Shown here: piece by piece, positions 34,012 to 44,832 of the stretch
Layout: each line of letters begins with the position of its first letter
How positions within the stretch are numbered: the stretch's first letter is position 1
Assembly: GCA_944990035.1 (NCBI GenBank)
Contig: CALYLX010000040.1
Span: forward strand, 186,001-250,000
Direction: 5' to 3'
DNA from: Clitopilus passeckerianus
Taxonomy: Eukaryota; Basidiomycota; Agaricomycetes; Agaricales; Entolomataceae
DNA: 64,000 bases
Position numbers and translations under genes: made by a program
The notes under the pieces: generated by a model
What the model saw: the letters and a program-made list of their open reading frames with translations, nothing else
Database searches by the model: none
Told to the model about the DNA's origin: nothing

Positions 34012-34443
34012 GAAGTGGTGTGCTCAGGGGATGTTTGTGAATCGAATGAGAATGCGCAGTCAGTCCAGAGCAGGGCGAGATAAATACCAGATAAGTCAGT
34101 TAACCCTGAGTCTCCCTCGAGCACAACAGGTGATCTGCCCCGCAGCTGATTTTTGTTAGCGCAGTCAATTGATCGCTGCGGACGATGTTTTGTACTGTTG
34201 AAACGGAGTTTTGCTTAGGACATTGTAATCAATTAAGAATCTGGAGGTGGTATCTCGACGTTTCCGTCAGATAAGGGAGGACGCCACTTCAGTCTGTTTT
34301 GCCTTCACATGCTGCCGCTGCGGTGGATAGAAACAAATTCCATACCACGCACCTTTTGTTTGGGACACGTACAGGAAGTCGTAGACGATTTTCATTCAAA
34401 GAATAAATTACGAAGAAACGGAATATACATAATAATCCAGACA
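34012..34443. other. Intergenic, 432 bp
   Basis: Promoter side of the 33346 gene and 3' flank of the 34444 gene; no gene seen. Confidence 0.4.
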
Positions 34444-35043
34444 CTAATAAAACAGAGCCCGAATCATCCCCGAGCAGCCTTCACCGCGACCAATTTCTAG
34501 GGAGCAGTCAGTCACAATATCGCTCGACGTGAACAAAGTATTATGAACCTTCATATTCTTCTTTTTCTTCGAGTTATCGTTCTTCTTGCCACTGCTAAAT
34601 ACCCCAAATGTCATCATACCCCCAAGGCCTTTGATGAGCATTCCTGTCCCATACAACATACTGCCCGCTGCGACAATTGCCACGCCGGTAACAGCGAAGG
34701 GGGTAAAGAATATAAGGCCCATGCCGACACTGAGATCCCTAAGAATAGCCCTGTGTCCCGTAAGAGGGGCGTTTTTGAAGTCCTTCGCTCTCCTATACCA
34801 CGATTTCTTCTGCTTGGGGTCGGGGTGCACCCTAGCGATGTCCTCCATAGTTGTCGAGATGTCCTGGACTATCGCCGGCGTAATTCGCTCGTCGGGAGTC
34901 GACTCGTACTCCCGGATTAGATTTTGAAGATGGTCGACCTTCTTCTCCAGTTGCTGCGTGTAAATGTGTGCGTTGGAGGCATCGTAGCCCGGTAATTCGA
35001 CAGCAGTGGTCGTTGTTGGGGTAGATCCATTGGAGGTGATCAT
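34444..35043 (-). CDS. Small membrane protein, HPDP/hairpin family
   Basis: The single open frame gives 199 residues. The order is a Thr-rich amino end, a coiled-coil-like helix (QQLEKKVDHLQNLIREYEST), RVHPDPKQKKSWYRRAKDFK at 71-90, GHRAILRDLSVG, then a hydrophobic Gly-rich hairpin at about 107-150 (FFTPFAVTGVAIVAAG, MLYGTGMLIKGLGGMMTFGV) and a Lys-rich stretch. The order and spacing match the 35668-36108 product closely. Near the end a weak donor (GTTCAT after ATGAAG) and CCCTAG could remove 52 nt and change the last residues, so the carboxy end is uncertain. A membrane hairpin with both ends on one side is inferred. Function unknown. Confidence 0.75.
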   Translation of the reverse strand: MITSNGSTPTTTTAVELPGYDASNAHIYTQQLEKKVDHLQNLIREYESTPDERITPAIVQDISTTMEDIARVHPDPKQKKSWYRRAKDFKNAPLTGHRAILRDLSVGMGLIFFTPFAVTGVAIVAAGSMLYGTGMLIKGLGGMMTFGVFSSGKKNDNSKKKKNMKVHNTLFTSSDIVTDCSLEIGRGEGCSGMIRALFY

Positions 35044-35667
35044 CGTAGTGCCAGTGACTGCGGGCTAGTAAGACGAACATACTCCTGACATGTTTTTATC
35101 CAGAAACAAATGAGGATCCCAAATTCGGGGTTACAAGATCCATAATTCATTCCTCATCCCATCAACGAGTAACATCAAGCGTGTCGCCTCCGCAGTCGGT
35201 TTTGAATACCTCGGTGGCAGACTCACATCATGTGCTCGACGTTTTCGGTGTAGACTGCCCTTTGATATGAAAAGTAGCTGACGGCGTGGAGACCTTGCCA
35301 ATCTACGCAGCAGTTATAGTGCTTAAGGATCGAGCTTTGGCCGAGCTCATGCTTCAGAAGCAATTCAGCGGTCAAATCTGGAACTTCTGTGATCAGAATA
35401 GTGTGTTCCTCAAGATCCGCAGCAGACTGTGGAGGTTGTTCCAGTGGTATTAGATAGTAGCAGAGATAAGCATTCAAAATTGAGGGTTGAGTACTACTCT
35501 GACCAAGTGAAAGACATAAAATAACAATTTACACTCGGAATCACTAGTCAAACTGGACTGATTGATCGAATGAGTACTATCCCCATACAACTCCACATCA
35601 GCTTTTTAATCTGTGAAACAGAATCAGGACTCAGACCGAGCTTGATTGGCGGACAAACTCACATATC
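35044..35667. other. Intergenic, 624 bp
   Basis: Between two hairpin-family genes. An 84-codon ATG frame on the minus strand (35477-35223) is not clearly a gene. Confidence 0.4.
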
Positions 35668-36108
35668 TTAACGCTCTCCAGCCTCGCTAGAGCTGTTTTC
35701 CGGGGTGTCATCCTCAAATGCGCCAAAAGTGAGCGCAGTGCCAATACCCTTGACAAGGGTGCCAGCTCCATATACGATAGCCCCAGCTGCAAAAATCGCT
35801 GCTCCAGCGAGTGCAAATGGTGTCGCAAGTATGATTCCAAGCCCAATGCCAACATCTTTCAGCACAGAACGCCTTCCTGCCGCGTTTCCCGACCTAAACT
35901 TCTTCGCGCGCTTCTCCCACTTCTTCCTCTCGTCTGGGTTGGGGTGTCGATTTGCCAAGTCATCCATGGTGTCAGATATTTCCTCAGGAAGCTCAGGAGG
36001 GACCTCCGATGCGGGCATCGATTCATACCGCACGATCAAGGCCTGAAGCTGCGTAGCCTTATTTTTCAGTTCTTTATCCGTTTCGTCGTTGAGGGCCATT
36101 CCGACCAT
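35668..36108 (-). CDS. Small membrane protein, HPDP/hairpin family, short member
   Basis: The single exon encodes 146 residues, the most compact family member. A helix (KELKNKATQLQALIVRYESM) leads to NRHPNPDERKKWEKRAKKFR at 54-72, AGRRSVLKDVGIGLG, and a hydrophobic hairpin at about 86-131 (ATPFALAGAAIFAAGA, YGAGTLVKGIGTALTFGAF). A short acidic tail follows. Every block lines up with the 34444 product, which shows tandem duplication. No signal peptide, so insertion into membranes would be post-translational or by internal signal (inference). Function unknown. Confidence 0.8.
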   Translation of the reverse strand: MVGMALNDETDKELKNKATQLQALIVRYESMPASEVPPELPEEISDTMDDLANRHPNPDERKKWEKRAKKFRSGNAAGRRSVLKDVGIGLGIILATPFALAGAAIFAAGAIVYGAGTLVKGIGTALTFGAFEDDTPENSSSEAGER

Positions 36109-36390
36109 GGTCTACAGCAAGGTCTGGGTGGGGTTGGGTGTTAGAGTGGGGTAAGAGTACTTTCTTATAAGCCTCATTAGACCCATCATGTGCACGGACA
36201 TGCTGTTGATCGAGGTAGGTTCAGGGAGGCTCCATGTCTCTTTACGTCCGTGAAATGGAAATACGATAGCGCCACATTCGACTGAGAAGGTAATATGCGA
36301 TCTGGAAACGAAGTACCCTTCTCACGGGTCACCGACAGAAATTGGATGGACAGATGAATAGGCTGAGCTTGTTCATACACCGCTTGGCGA

Positions 36391-36802
36391 CTACCACCAA
36401 CGAAAGAGGGACTTTGCAACAAGAAATATAAGCTCTATAATAACCCTAGTCGTCCTCGTAAACCCTCCTAGCACTTCCTCAAAGAAATTGGATGGATGAA
36501 GAAGCATTTGAGTATTCCGATGGGTAGGCGCCCTAAAATATATAAGGTTCAGTCACGGGAGGCATAAAGAATCGGACGTACGCATTGGCGCCTTTTGGCG
36601 ATTGGGAATCATTGGCTCCGGATATCGAGGCCCCAGGAGGTGGCAAGATAGCCGGTTTGTGTAAACCTTGTTTATCCCACGATGCTGAGGTTGGGGCACC
36701 TTTCACAACGACGAGAGAAGCGAGCAGAAAGAGGCATGTGTAACGTAAACATCTGAGGGAGAGCCTTAAGGGCAATCTTTGGGACGAAGGTCCCATCTTC
36801 AT
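36391..36802 (-). CDS. Small secreted or membrane protein, two exons
   Basis: Exons 36802-36582 and 36532-36391 are joined by a 49-nt intron (GTACGT...TTTTAG, phase 2) and give 120 residues. The amino end has a basic region and a hydrophobic core (LFLLASLVVVKGA), typical of a signal peptide. The middle is Pro/Ser/Gly-rich. Exon 2 adds a segment ending VIIELIFLVAKSLFRWW, a possible carboxy-terminal membrane anchor. Reading through the intron gives only 89 residues. Family not recognised. Supported by splice sites and open frame only. Confidence 0.5.
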
Positions 36803-38017
36803 GCATTTATCTCAAAAAATTGGATAGCGATTGATAGCTCTTATAGTTTTCTGAATCACTATTAAGCGAACAGTTTTCGGAACAAGCAAAATGACAGCGG
36901 ATTGCAAGGAACGTGTCCAACACCTCACTTCGGACGGCTGCCACGTCCAACTGCGGAGTTCGAGGAAGCAGAATACGGATACGTCCTCGGATCGTGGGGG
37001 ATATAGCCCAGCTAGACACAGTGTAGGGAGGAAACAGATCATCCTGGCTCAGGTTGTTCTAAAGTCACTAGTGAAGCGCTGGGGCTTCGAGACAGTTCGA
37101 ACAGAATTTGGAGGACTTCAGAACTTTGGATAATCTGTGAGCGCTGGCGTCGTTAACGAAGTCAATAACATATCGCCCGTATCCGGAAAGTACTCGCGAG
37201 GTATCACGGCTCAAAAGCGCAGTAGACGAGCCCTGTGGTGACACGAGGCATCAGTTAACCATAAGACCCGAACGGGGGGTTGTCGTGTTTCTGTTAATGA
37301 GCTACCTTGTGATTTTTCAAGCTTTGCGTTAGTTCGTATTCCATTTTTCCGAGTGAAGCAACCCTTGCTACCCGAAAACAGTCCGGTACTATAGGCCGAG
37401 GCTTGTTGGTAGATAGGCAAACGGTAGAGCACAGAGTATACACAGCATCGAGGACGGAGAGGAATAGCCGCGATCAAGTCAGTGAAATGACGGCGAGACT
37501 TCCCCTGACGCGGAGTTAAAGCATCCTTGATAAGATGATCTTCACGATAGTGCCAGCCTTAGAAGGTGAAGTCGCCAGACAGCAATAAGTACAATACAGA
37601 GAGGTTCCATTGGCTGAAATAATCCAGCCAGAGCAGAGCCCGAGAGCGTTGATCGAACCACGATCGTCAGATGAGAGCGATTCAAGGATCGTGTTGCTGG
37701 CCTTGAGTTGCCAAGATCTATCCAACAATGCAGAGTGCAAGGCGTCAGGGTAAATGCGGACATGTCGTTCAGAGAAGACAAACGGCGTACTTTCTCCTTG
37801 AATGCCTAAGGGCTTCTTGGGCCGTGGTGTACGATGAATTGGTTTCCATGCATCGTGGAAGCCTTGCTACCACAAATGGCTAAAGAATTTGTGCATGCGA
37901 CGGCCTCCTGACAGTCCTGGTCTAGGCGCTGAATAATGCCGCTCGATTGAAGGTATAAAGCCTGGCAAAAACGTGGGGGGTGGTACCTCAAAAAATCTAC
38001 TCTCACTCACAGAAAGC
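36803..38017. other. Intergenic, 1.2 kb
   Basis: No supported gene. The right end carries the promoter of the 38018 gene, with a TATA box at 37954. Confidence 0.45.
37954..37959 (+). promoter_or_regulatory. TATA box of the 38018 gene
   Basis: TATAAA in AGGTATAAAG, about 64 bp upstream of the ATG. Confidence 0.5.
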
Positions 38018-38925
38018 ATGAGGACCAACTTCGCTCAAGTCTTTGGCTTCGTGGCTCTTGTCAGTGCATTCGCAGACGGTAAACCTTGGAACACTGTGAT
38101 TACCTCGACTGTCGCAGCACCTACCACAGTCTATCCTAGTAGCTCGTAGGTGTTTGTGGCCCCTGACGGCCCGTCGTATCCTCTAACAACCCTCACAGCG
38201 GATATGTCGTCAATGGGACTACTAGTACCGTGACTCTCAGCACTTCGTAGTAAGCCTATTCGTGGTTATAAATTTCTCACCTGGTGAACTCATCTCCTTC
38301 TCGCAGTGCATACCCTAGTAGTACATCCGCAGGGGTCTGCGCCACGGTTACCGTGACGGCGAACAGCAGTGCATTCCCATCCAGCAGCGTAGTTCCCACT
38401 TTCATTAGTGGTAATTCCACCTTTGGGGGTGGTGCGACCACTATTTTCTCATCCGCCGTTGCTGTACCGACCACTGTTTACACCTCCATCGCCAGCGGTA
38501 CCACTGTCATTAGCTCCGTCTATCCGGGAGGTACATCGGTGGTTTCATCCATTTTCCCTGGAGGAACGTCTGCAGTCAGCTCGATTTTCCCCCATGGTAC
38601 TGCCAGTATCACTTCATACTTCCCTAACGCTACCTACCCGGCGACAACGGTGGTCATCAACGGTACTTCGACCATCTTCGCCACCGCTACCGCCGTCCCT
38701 ACTGCCGTCCCTTCTACCGTCTCAGCACCAGGGTACCCTCAGGCTAATTGCACTGTCACGGTGACCGTATCGCCTTCGGGCACCGCTTCGGTCAACGGTA
38801 CTGCTTTGGCCCAGCAGGGTGACGGCACCGGGAACGGGAACGGCGCGTCAGCCATGCTCGGGAAAAATATGGCTGGAACCTTTGTCGCAGGAGCCGTGGC
38901 TGCAGTGGGTCTGGCCATGTTCTGA
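38018..38925 (+). CDS. Ser/Thr-rich GPI-type cell-surface protein with tandem repeats
   Basis: Exons 38018-38145, 38199-38246 and 38307-38925 give 264 residues. Residues 1-19 are a signal peptide (FVALVSAFA). The mature part is Ser/Thr/Val-rich, with GVCATVTVTANS shared with the downstream neighbour. Three to four tandem 11-12-residue repeats follow (ISSVYPGGTS, VSSIFPGGTS, VSSIFPHGTA, ITSYFPNAT), then a second CTVTVTVSPSG block. A hydrophobic carboxy end (GTFVAGAVAAVGLAMF) after a Gly/Asn/Ala stretch fits a GPI-attachment signal. Probably a heavily O-mannosylated wall protein (inference). Paralogue of the 39494 gene. Confidence 0.8.
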
Positions 38926-39493
38926 TTCCATACCCATCGGCGATCATATCGAGTAGTCAATTTGCCTATGGATAGCGTGTTGTTAATTTCTTATTACAAG
39001 GGTTTGAGCGTTAGGACTCACCCTCTTCTGTGTTGATAGTGTTAATGAAAATACCGTTCCATGAATCGTTGCTTTCCCGAATCAGCTGGCCCGTAGGATG
39101 GAGCGTTGTCCAGATATCTTTGGCTGAGGGCCAACAGTTTTTGAAGCTAAACCCTGTTCAATGTGGTTTGGGTGAGGCCGATCAGCTAAGTGAAGTTCTG
39201 ATCAGTTACATGCTCAGTGTACGGCCATGAAGAAAACCAACCTGGCGGTATCTTCGCTCTAAACGGATTTGGTTCCGGGGGGTCCAGATATCTGCATGTG
39301 CCATGGAAGAGACGTCATGTTTTGATGGTTTCCATTCGGTTTCCATCCAGCGAGGACCACCAGTGTATTGGGAAATTAGATCTTCGGCCATGTATGCCCT
39401 TTGATTGACCGGATGACGTTATAATCAAATGAACGTTTGAAGCTATATAAAAGACGCACCTCTGCCTTCTGCACCACACGTCAACCCACCAAT
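38926..39493. other. Intergenic between the two wall-protein genes
   Basis: 568 bp, no gene. Holds the promoter of the 39494 gene with a strong TATA box. Confidence 0.45.
39444..39452 (+). promoter_or_regulatory. TATA box of the 39494 gene
   Basis: TATATAAAA, about 45 bp upstream of the ATG; one of the best core-promoter matches in the window. Confidence 0.55.
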
Positions 39494-40217
39494 ATGAGGT
39501 TCTTACTTTCCGAAATCGTTGGTTTGGTAGCCATCGCTGGTTTAGCCGTCCAAGGTAAACCAATTGAAGATGCGCCAACAACCTCTTCAAGTTCAACCAG
39601 TCCAAGTGGCGGTGCTCCCACTACCACCAGTTCCTCGGTGACGTGAGTTCTGTCCATGCCACATCGGCCCACAGAGCTCCCTTCTGAATTAACGCTCTTT
39701 CAGAACCATCGCCACAACTACAAGCACGTCCAGCACCGAATCTGGCTGCGTAACTGTGACTGTAACGGCTAATTCTCCCCCCATTGTCACCGTGACTGGC
39801 TCGCCGATTATCACTTCGTCGTCTGCTACTGGCCCTCAAACTACGTTCACCGTTTCGGATGCGAGTTCCACTCTAGTGACCCTGTTCAGCGTCGATTCAA
39901 CATCGGTTACCCAACTCACAGCGCGACAAGAACCTACCGCTTCCACATCTACGGTGACCGCCCCTACTACATCATCGAGTAGCACAACCGATTCTACTTC
40001 ATCATCGAGCAGCACTGTCAGTGCATGCACCATTACCGTGACTGTAACGCCATCTTCTGCGCCTTCAAGCACTATCACCTCGACCACCTCGATCCCCGGA
40101 ACTAACACAGCTCCACCAAGCACAACCACTAACGCTGCCAGTCAGGTTTACGACGTGCGGGGCTGGAGCACTCTCGCCAGCAGCATATTTGCGGTATTCG
40201 GTATTCTTGTTCTGTAG
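39494..40217 (+). CDS. Ser/Thr-rich GPI-type cell-surface protein
   Basis: Exons 39494-39642 and 39704-40217 give 220 residues. A signal peptide covers residues 1-21 (VGLVAIAGLAVQG). Nearly all of the mature protein is Ser, Thr, Val, Ala or Pro. It has two CxxTVTVT blocks (SGCVTVTVTANS and SACTITVTVTPS) that echo the 38018 gene product, and a hydrophobic end (LASSIFAVFGILVL) that fits a GPI signal. Same strand and order as its paralogue, so they are tandem duplicates. The upstream ATG at 39437 is not preferred because the TATA box lies downstream of it. Role in wall structure or adhesion is inferred. Confidence 0.8.
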
Positions 40218-40837
40218 GGAGATCAACGTATTTCCAGTATCAGATTATAGAACGGACCTTTTAAAATATAGCTATGCGTATTATTCCTGATCGAAATGCA
40301 TTTGCGACTGAGCAGTCTCTTTGGCCTCAGCCAATTCGGCTATGGCGCCGTCCGCACAGCTTTCTTGGTAACATATTATTTCGTGGAGTAACCCGGACGA
40401 ACGAAGGCCTGTCGTCTATGATCAAGATGGAGAAGCAAGAAGTTCTCAATTCTTTGAGTTTCATGTTGACCGTCAGATAATCCAACAACAGCCATAAGTT
40501 GGCCAGAGCCCAGCTCACTGTAGCCACGGTGAAAAGGTGTGGCGATGTGGAAGAAGCTGTACAAGTTGGTCTGTATCCTGATATAAGCGAAAACATGGCT
40601 GTCGTTGTGAGAGTCAAGGATGGCCGGCCATTTGCATGTGCCTTGGCTCAGGTGGCCCCACTGCACCCTAAACATAGTCAAACAAATGCGTCGCGGTATA
40701 ATGACTCTCAAAAAAGATTTCAATATGCTAATAAGTGGTCTATAACGTGATATTCTGAGTGTGTGCCGAGATTAGTCTATGGATGAAAATCAAGCGAAAC
40801 CGAGATGTATAAATGGTCCGTTTATAACCAAGTCCCT
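40218..40837. other. Intergenic between convergent genes
   Basis: 620 bp, no gene supported. A minus-strand frame at 40723-40376 has no family features. Confidence 0.45.
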
Positions 40838-43800
40838 TCAAAGAAAACCAACGCTCCTCCAATATTCAATCCACTGCCGCGCATCTGAAGCGTTCAAGGG
40901 AGGAACATTCTTCATCGTCGGGCTGATAGCCTGCGCCTTATCGGTAGCGAATCGGATAGACACTCCCCTTTCTGGAGCCACATCCGGCGACAAGGTCTGA
41001 TTACCAGCGTCAGAATCGGCAATGCTGCGATAGAACTCGAGCAGCTTTATAGCGGGCTGAGAAAGCGAGGATAGTTTAGAATTGGTGCTTGAAAGTTTCG
41101 AAGAGAGCATATATGTACTCACCACCTCGGCGACATCGCCACCCTGCTTAGCACAGTCTTCCAACCGACTGAACCATTCTTTGAACGGCAGCAACTTGAA
41201 ATCAGGTACATGGAGCGCATCCCGGATTGTCGAAATCACCATATCCCAAGGAACGGGACGAGGATGCACCAAATTGACAGCCATCGGAACTGGACCAAGA
41301 GCAACTGCAACGTCGATAACTGCCTTCGCGACAGCATCCATGGGAAGCCAGGTAATGATTCCAGGACCGACTGGGAGACCACCAAGTTTGATGCTGGATT
41401 TGATCATGATGGGTACCCAGTCGGTTGAAGCCCAGGCGGCATTAGGTTGACCGCCAGTGATTTGGCCAATACGGAACGACGTGGCATCGAGGCCAGCCAT
41501 AACGAGGATCTGTCAGAGGTAGAACGTTAGCAACCCTGATAATCTTGCAATAGGAGGAACAACATACCCTCTCAGCGACATATTTGCCCTCCCCGTACCC
41601 ATTCCCAGCAGCAACCCTAGCATCTTGCTGAACCTCTTCGGGGAACATACCCTTGCCGACATTGGGCCATCCTTGAGCAGATGCAGCCGAAGAGGTAAAG
41701 AGAAATCGTGCCCTTGATCCACCTCCAAGTGCAAGGTCAATCAGGTTTCTTGTTCCACGGACGTTCGGCTCAAAGGCAGCGAGGGACAGATTGAAGTTGA
41801 GCAACCATGCGTTATGAATGATAGCAGTCACGGATTCACGGAGCTAGAAATGATTACCAGTCAGAAGACGAAAATGCTCCAGGAAAGCATATGACCAACC
41901 TCCGCATACAGCCCATCATCCAACCCCAACTTGGGAGCGGCCACATCAGTCTCAACGAACACGACCTTCTCTCCCCTCAACAAGCCCACATCGAGTCCCT
42001 TATCCCGGAACCTCTCCTCCTGCCTCTCCTTAACCGATGGTCCCGGTCCCTTTGAAGGCCTATTGACGACATAAACCTTTTTCACATCCTCTCTCCTCAA
42101 CAAAAGATCCAGCAATTGAGCGCCGAGATTCCCAGTTGACCCCGTAAGCAGAACTACCTCGCCGTCTGTAGGCTGAGGCCTCCTTGCTCTGGTGGCCCCA
42201 TTTAAGCCAACGGAATATTTGGCAATCATCTCCTCCATTCGCCTCACTACTTCCTTGACACCGTTTGCATTGGACGCGGCAGTAGAGCTCTTCCCGTTGG
42301 AGGTGATGTCAACGAGGAAGCCAGCTAGCGAGTCGATAATGGGGTAGTCGTAGACGATGTTCTGGTTGACGAACTCGACCGCTTTGAGTGACCTGGGGGT
42401 GTTGCTGGTCCGGAGGGCACCAATAATACGGCGGCGGAGAATGGTAGACATCAAGCTGAATTGCCAGTCAGTAACGAGGTAAGAACAATCTGGAAGGAAT
42501 AGAACAGACCTATCAAATCCTTGCTCAAACAAATCAGCATCGGAGACAAAATTCTTGTCATGGTTCATCTCCCTCGTCTGCACCTGCAGCCACTTCGTGA
42601 CGTCTTCAATGGAAGTCCACGAAGTGGGAGGCGAGACGTTGTCACTTTGTGATGTACCTTCGACGTTGGCGTAACTGGAATATATGGTCAGCATCTCAAT
42701 GCGCTAGGGTGTAAGGAGAGAAAACATACATCTCCTTGATTTCCTCCCCATACTCGCTCAAGGCAGCCTTCCTCATAACAGTTCCCTTCCCAGCTCGGGG
42801 AAGCGGCTTGCTCTTGGAGGTTACAAAGATAAGCTCCTTGAACACACGACTGAAGGCAGGGACGGCTTTGTTGGCTTCTTCAACAATAGGCCTATATTTT
42901 CAGCCATTAGCACTTGACGTTGTGACGTAAGAAAAGAAAAAAATGCTGACCATAATAAATTCCTCAGATTCGCGACTTCTTCTAAGTTATTGACATCAAC
43001 AGCGTATTCGGGTGCGGGTTCAATGAGAGCTCCAGGTTGATCATGTTTCTGACCAAACATGACGACGCCCTTGACACTGAAAAATAGAGACATCGTCAAT
43101 CTCTTGAACGTTTATATGATGGCCAAAAAGTTACTAAGGACTGCTCACGACGACGTTCTCGAAAGGTGCAGGGACTGTCTTCTCTCCAGAAGAATGGATG
43201 ATCACATCGTCTGCTCGACCAACACTAAGGAGGTAACATCAGTTATCTGCCGAGCGGTGAAAAAGAGAAGGCCAGACTCACATTCTCCACAAATGAGGTT
43301 TGGTCGGATGGGGCTCCCACAAGTCTGATGTCGCATATCCTCGAGTATCCGGGAGGTTCTCAATGGCGAGGACATGATTAGGGTTCGTCTAAACCCAACA
43401 CGCAGTCAGCATCTTTTGCATTCTCGAGAAAGAAACCAAGGGAAAGTACTAACCAGTAGTTGACATTCAAACGTCCCATCACTCTGCGGTACCCATCGAA
43501 CACTCGCTCTCTCAGTATCAAACTCCATATACTCCCAATCACCCCTATCTTCCTTTCTCTTGATAATATACGTAGGAGCACCGAACTCAGTACCCACATA
43601 AACTGGAGCGATGTGCACGCCGCTCGAATGAAGCAAGTCGCCGAGCTTCTTGGAGGGTGCACCACCACCGTAACACTATAATTTGAACCCGCGTCAGCAT
43701 TATGATCACCAAAGCGAAAGAGAGGCACATACGGCAAACGAAAGTCCCTTTAGGGCATCGATACTCTTCTGCTCCTGTGCCCAGATCCCCAAGAACGTGG

Positions 43801-44832
43801 GAGTAGTGATTATCGCATTAGACCTAGTCTTAACCACATGCTCCAGCGTATTTTGGGGAGTCGGGTTCACGGGCATATCTCCAGTCCTGAAGACCCTCGG
43901 AGGGAACAGCGCCATCGGGGTGCAAGCGTATAACGGATAGCAGACTTGGGCGTAAAACCCGAGGGTGTGAAACGCGGGTAGGTGCATGCCTGCTAGACGG
44001 AGAGCCGGCTTTTGTGCTCGGAATTGACGAACACCAGCTATATGGGCGGAATGAGCAGAAGGAAGTAACAATTAGGACGAAAACGTACGGAAAGCTCCCC
44101 AATGTACGAGGGCTTCATGGGTCTCGGGGATGGCCTTCGGGAATCCGGTGCTACCAGACGAGTGCAGGTAAATCGCAACATCTTGCATCCTGGCCTTGGT
44201 TAAAGACCTGGTATATGGCTCGAACAAATCTTGTGCGGTTTCCAAGCCCAGATGTGGATACAGTTGGTTGATGGAAGGCACCTCGAGAATGTCAAGTTTG
44301 TAGTCGGTCTCAAGTTCGGCGTGGATACCGTCGAGGAGGCTAGCAAGGGTGGTCGACGTGGTAATGAGACGGTGACATGAGGTTTTCTTGAGCAGGTTGA
44401 TAACAGCTGCAGGAGTGTTTCGTGGTGAAATAGGGAATGGCTGTAAAAGATTGCCCTGAGCCGAGATTGAAACGGGACGATATTGAAAAACGTACTACAA
44501 GACCGGCAACCATGAGTCCAACAGCAACTGCCTGGTACACCAAGGTGTCCACATTGGCAATCAGAGCGACGACATCGCTTGAGAGGGCCTGCTTGGCGGT
44601 TAGGCCTAGAAATGTGAGCAGCCCGGTGGCAAGCTCGACCATACTCCAAAAAGGATATTTCTGTGATCTTGTTGGACTGTTCCGAGCCATATACAAAGAA
44701 CGGTAGAGTTGGATTATATTTGAGATGGAAGTCTAGGAGGTCCGGAATGGTGACAGGTGCGCCAAGCTTGGGATAAGCGAGCTGGGGCCCCACTGCAGAA
44801 GGCATTGTCCAGTCTGTACTTCGTTGAAACAT
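40838..44832 (-). CDS. NRPS-like adenylate-forming reductase (A-T-R), one frameshift
   Basis: Thirteen exons: 44832-44496, 44440-44089, 44037-43733, 43675-43454, 43388-43282, 43224-43135, 43076-42951, 42891-42730, 42674-42510, 42455-41900, 41843-41568, 41509-41123, 41056-40838. About 1100 residues. Such enzymes adenylate a carboxylic acid, load it on a phosphopantetheine arm and reduce it with NAD(P)H; the substrate is unknown. Seen are A-domain LHSSGSTGFPKAI, GRADDVIIHSSGEKT and PRAGKGTVMRKA; carrier site GFDSL (Ser split by an intron); and reductase LTGSTGNLGAQLL, FTSSAAS and YGEGK (Tyr/Lys pair). Exon 1 is two bases short: the frame changes at about 44581-44590 in a CT-rich run, between RAAHISRPNRQ and SSDVVALIAN. 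No intron fits there. Either a disabled gene or a sequence error. A later start at 44805 is possible. Confidence 0.88.

Noticed and set aside
35223..35477. 84-codon minus-strand ATG frame between two hairpin-family genes
   Set aside because: Sequence is somewhat protein-like but has no family features; too weak to call.
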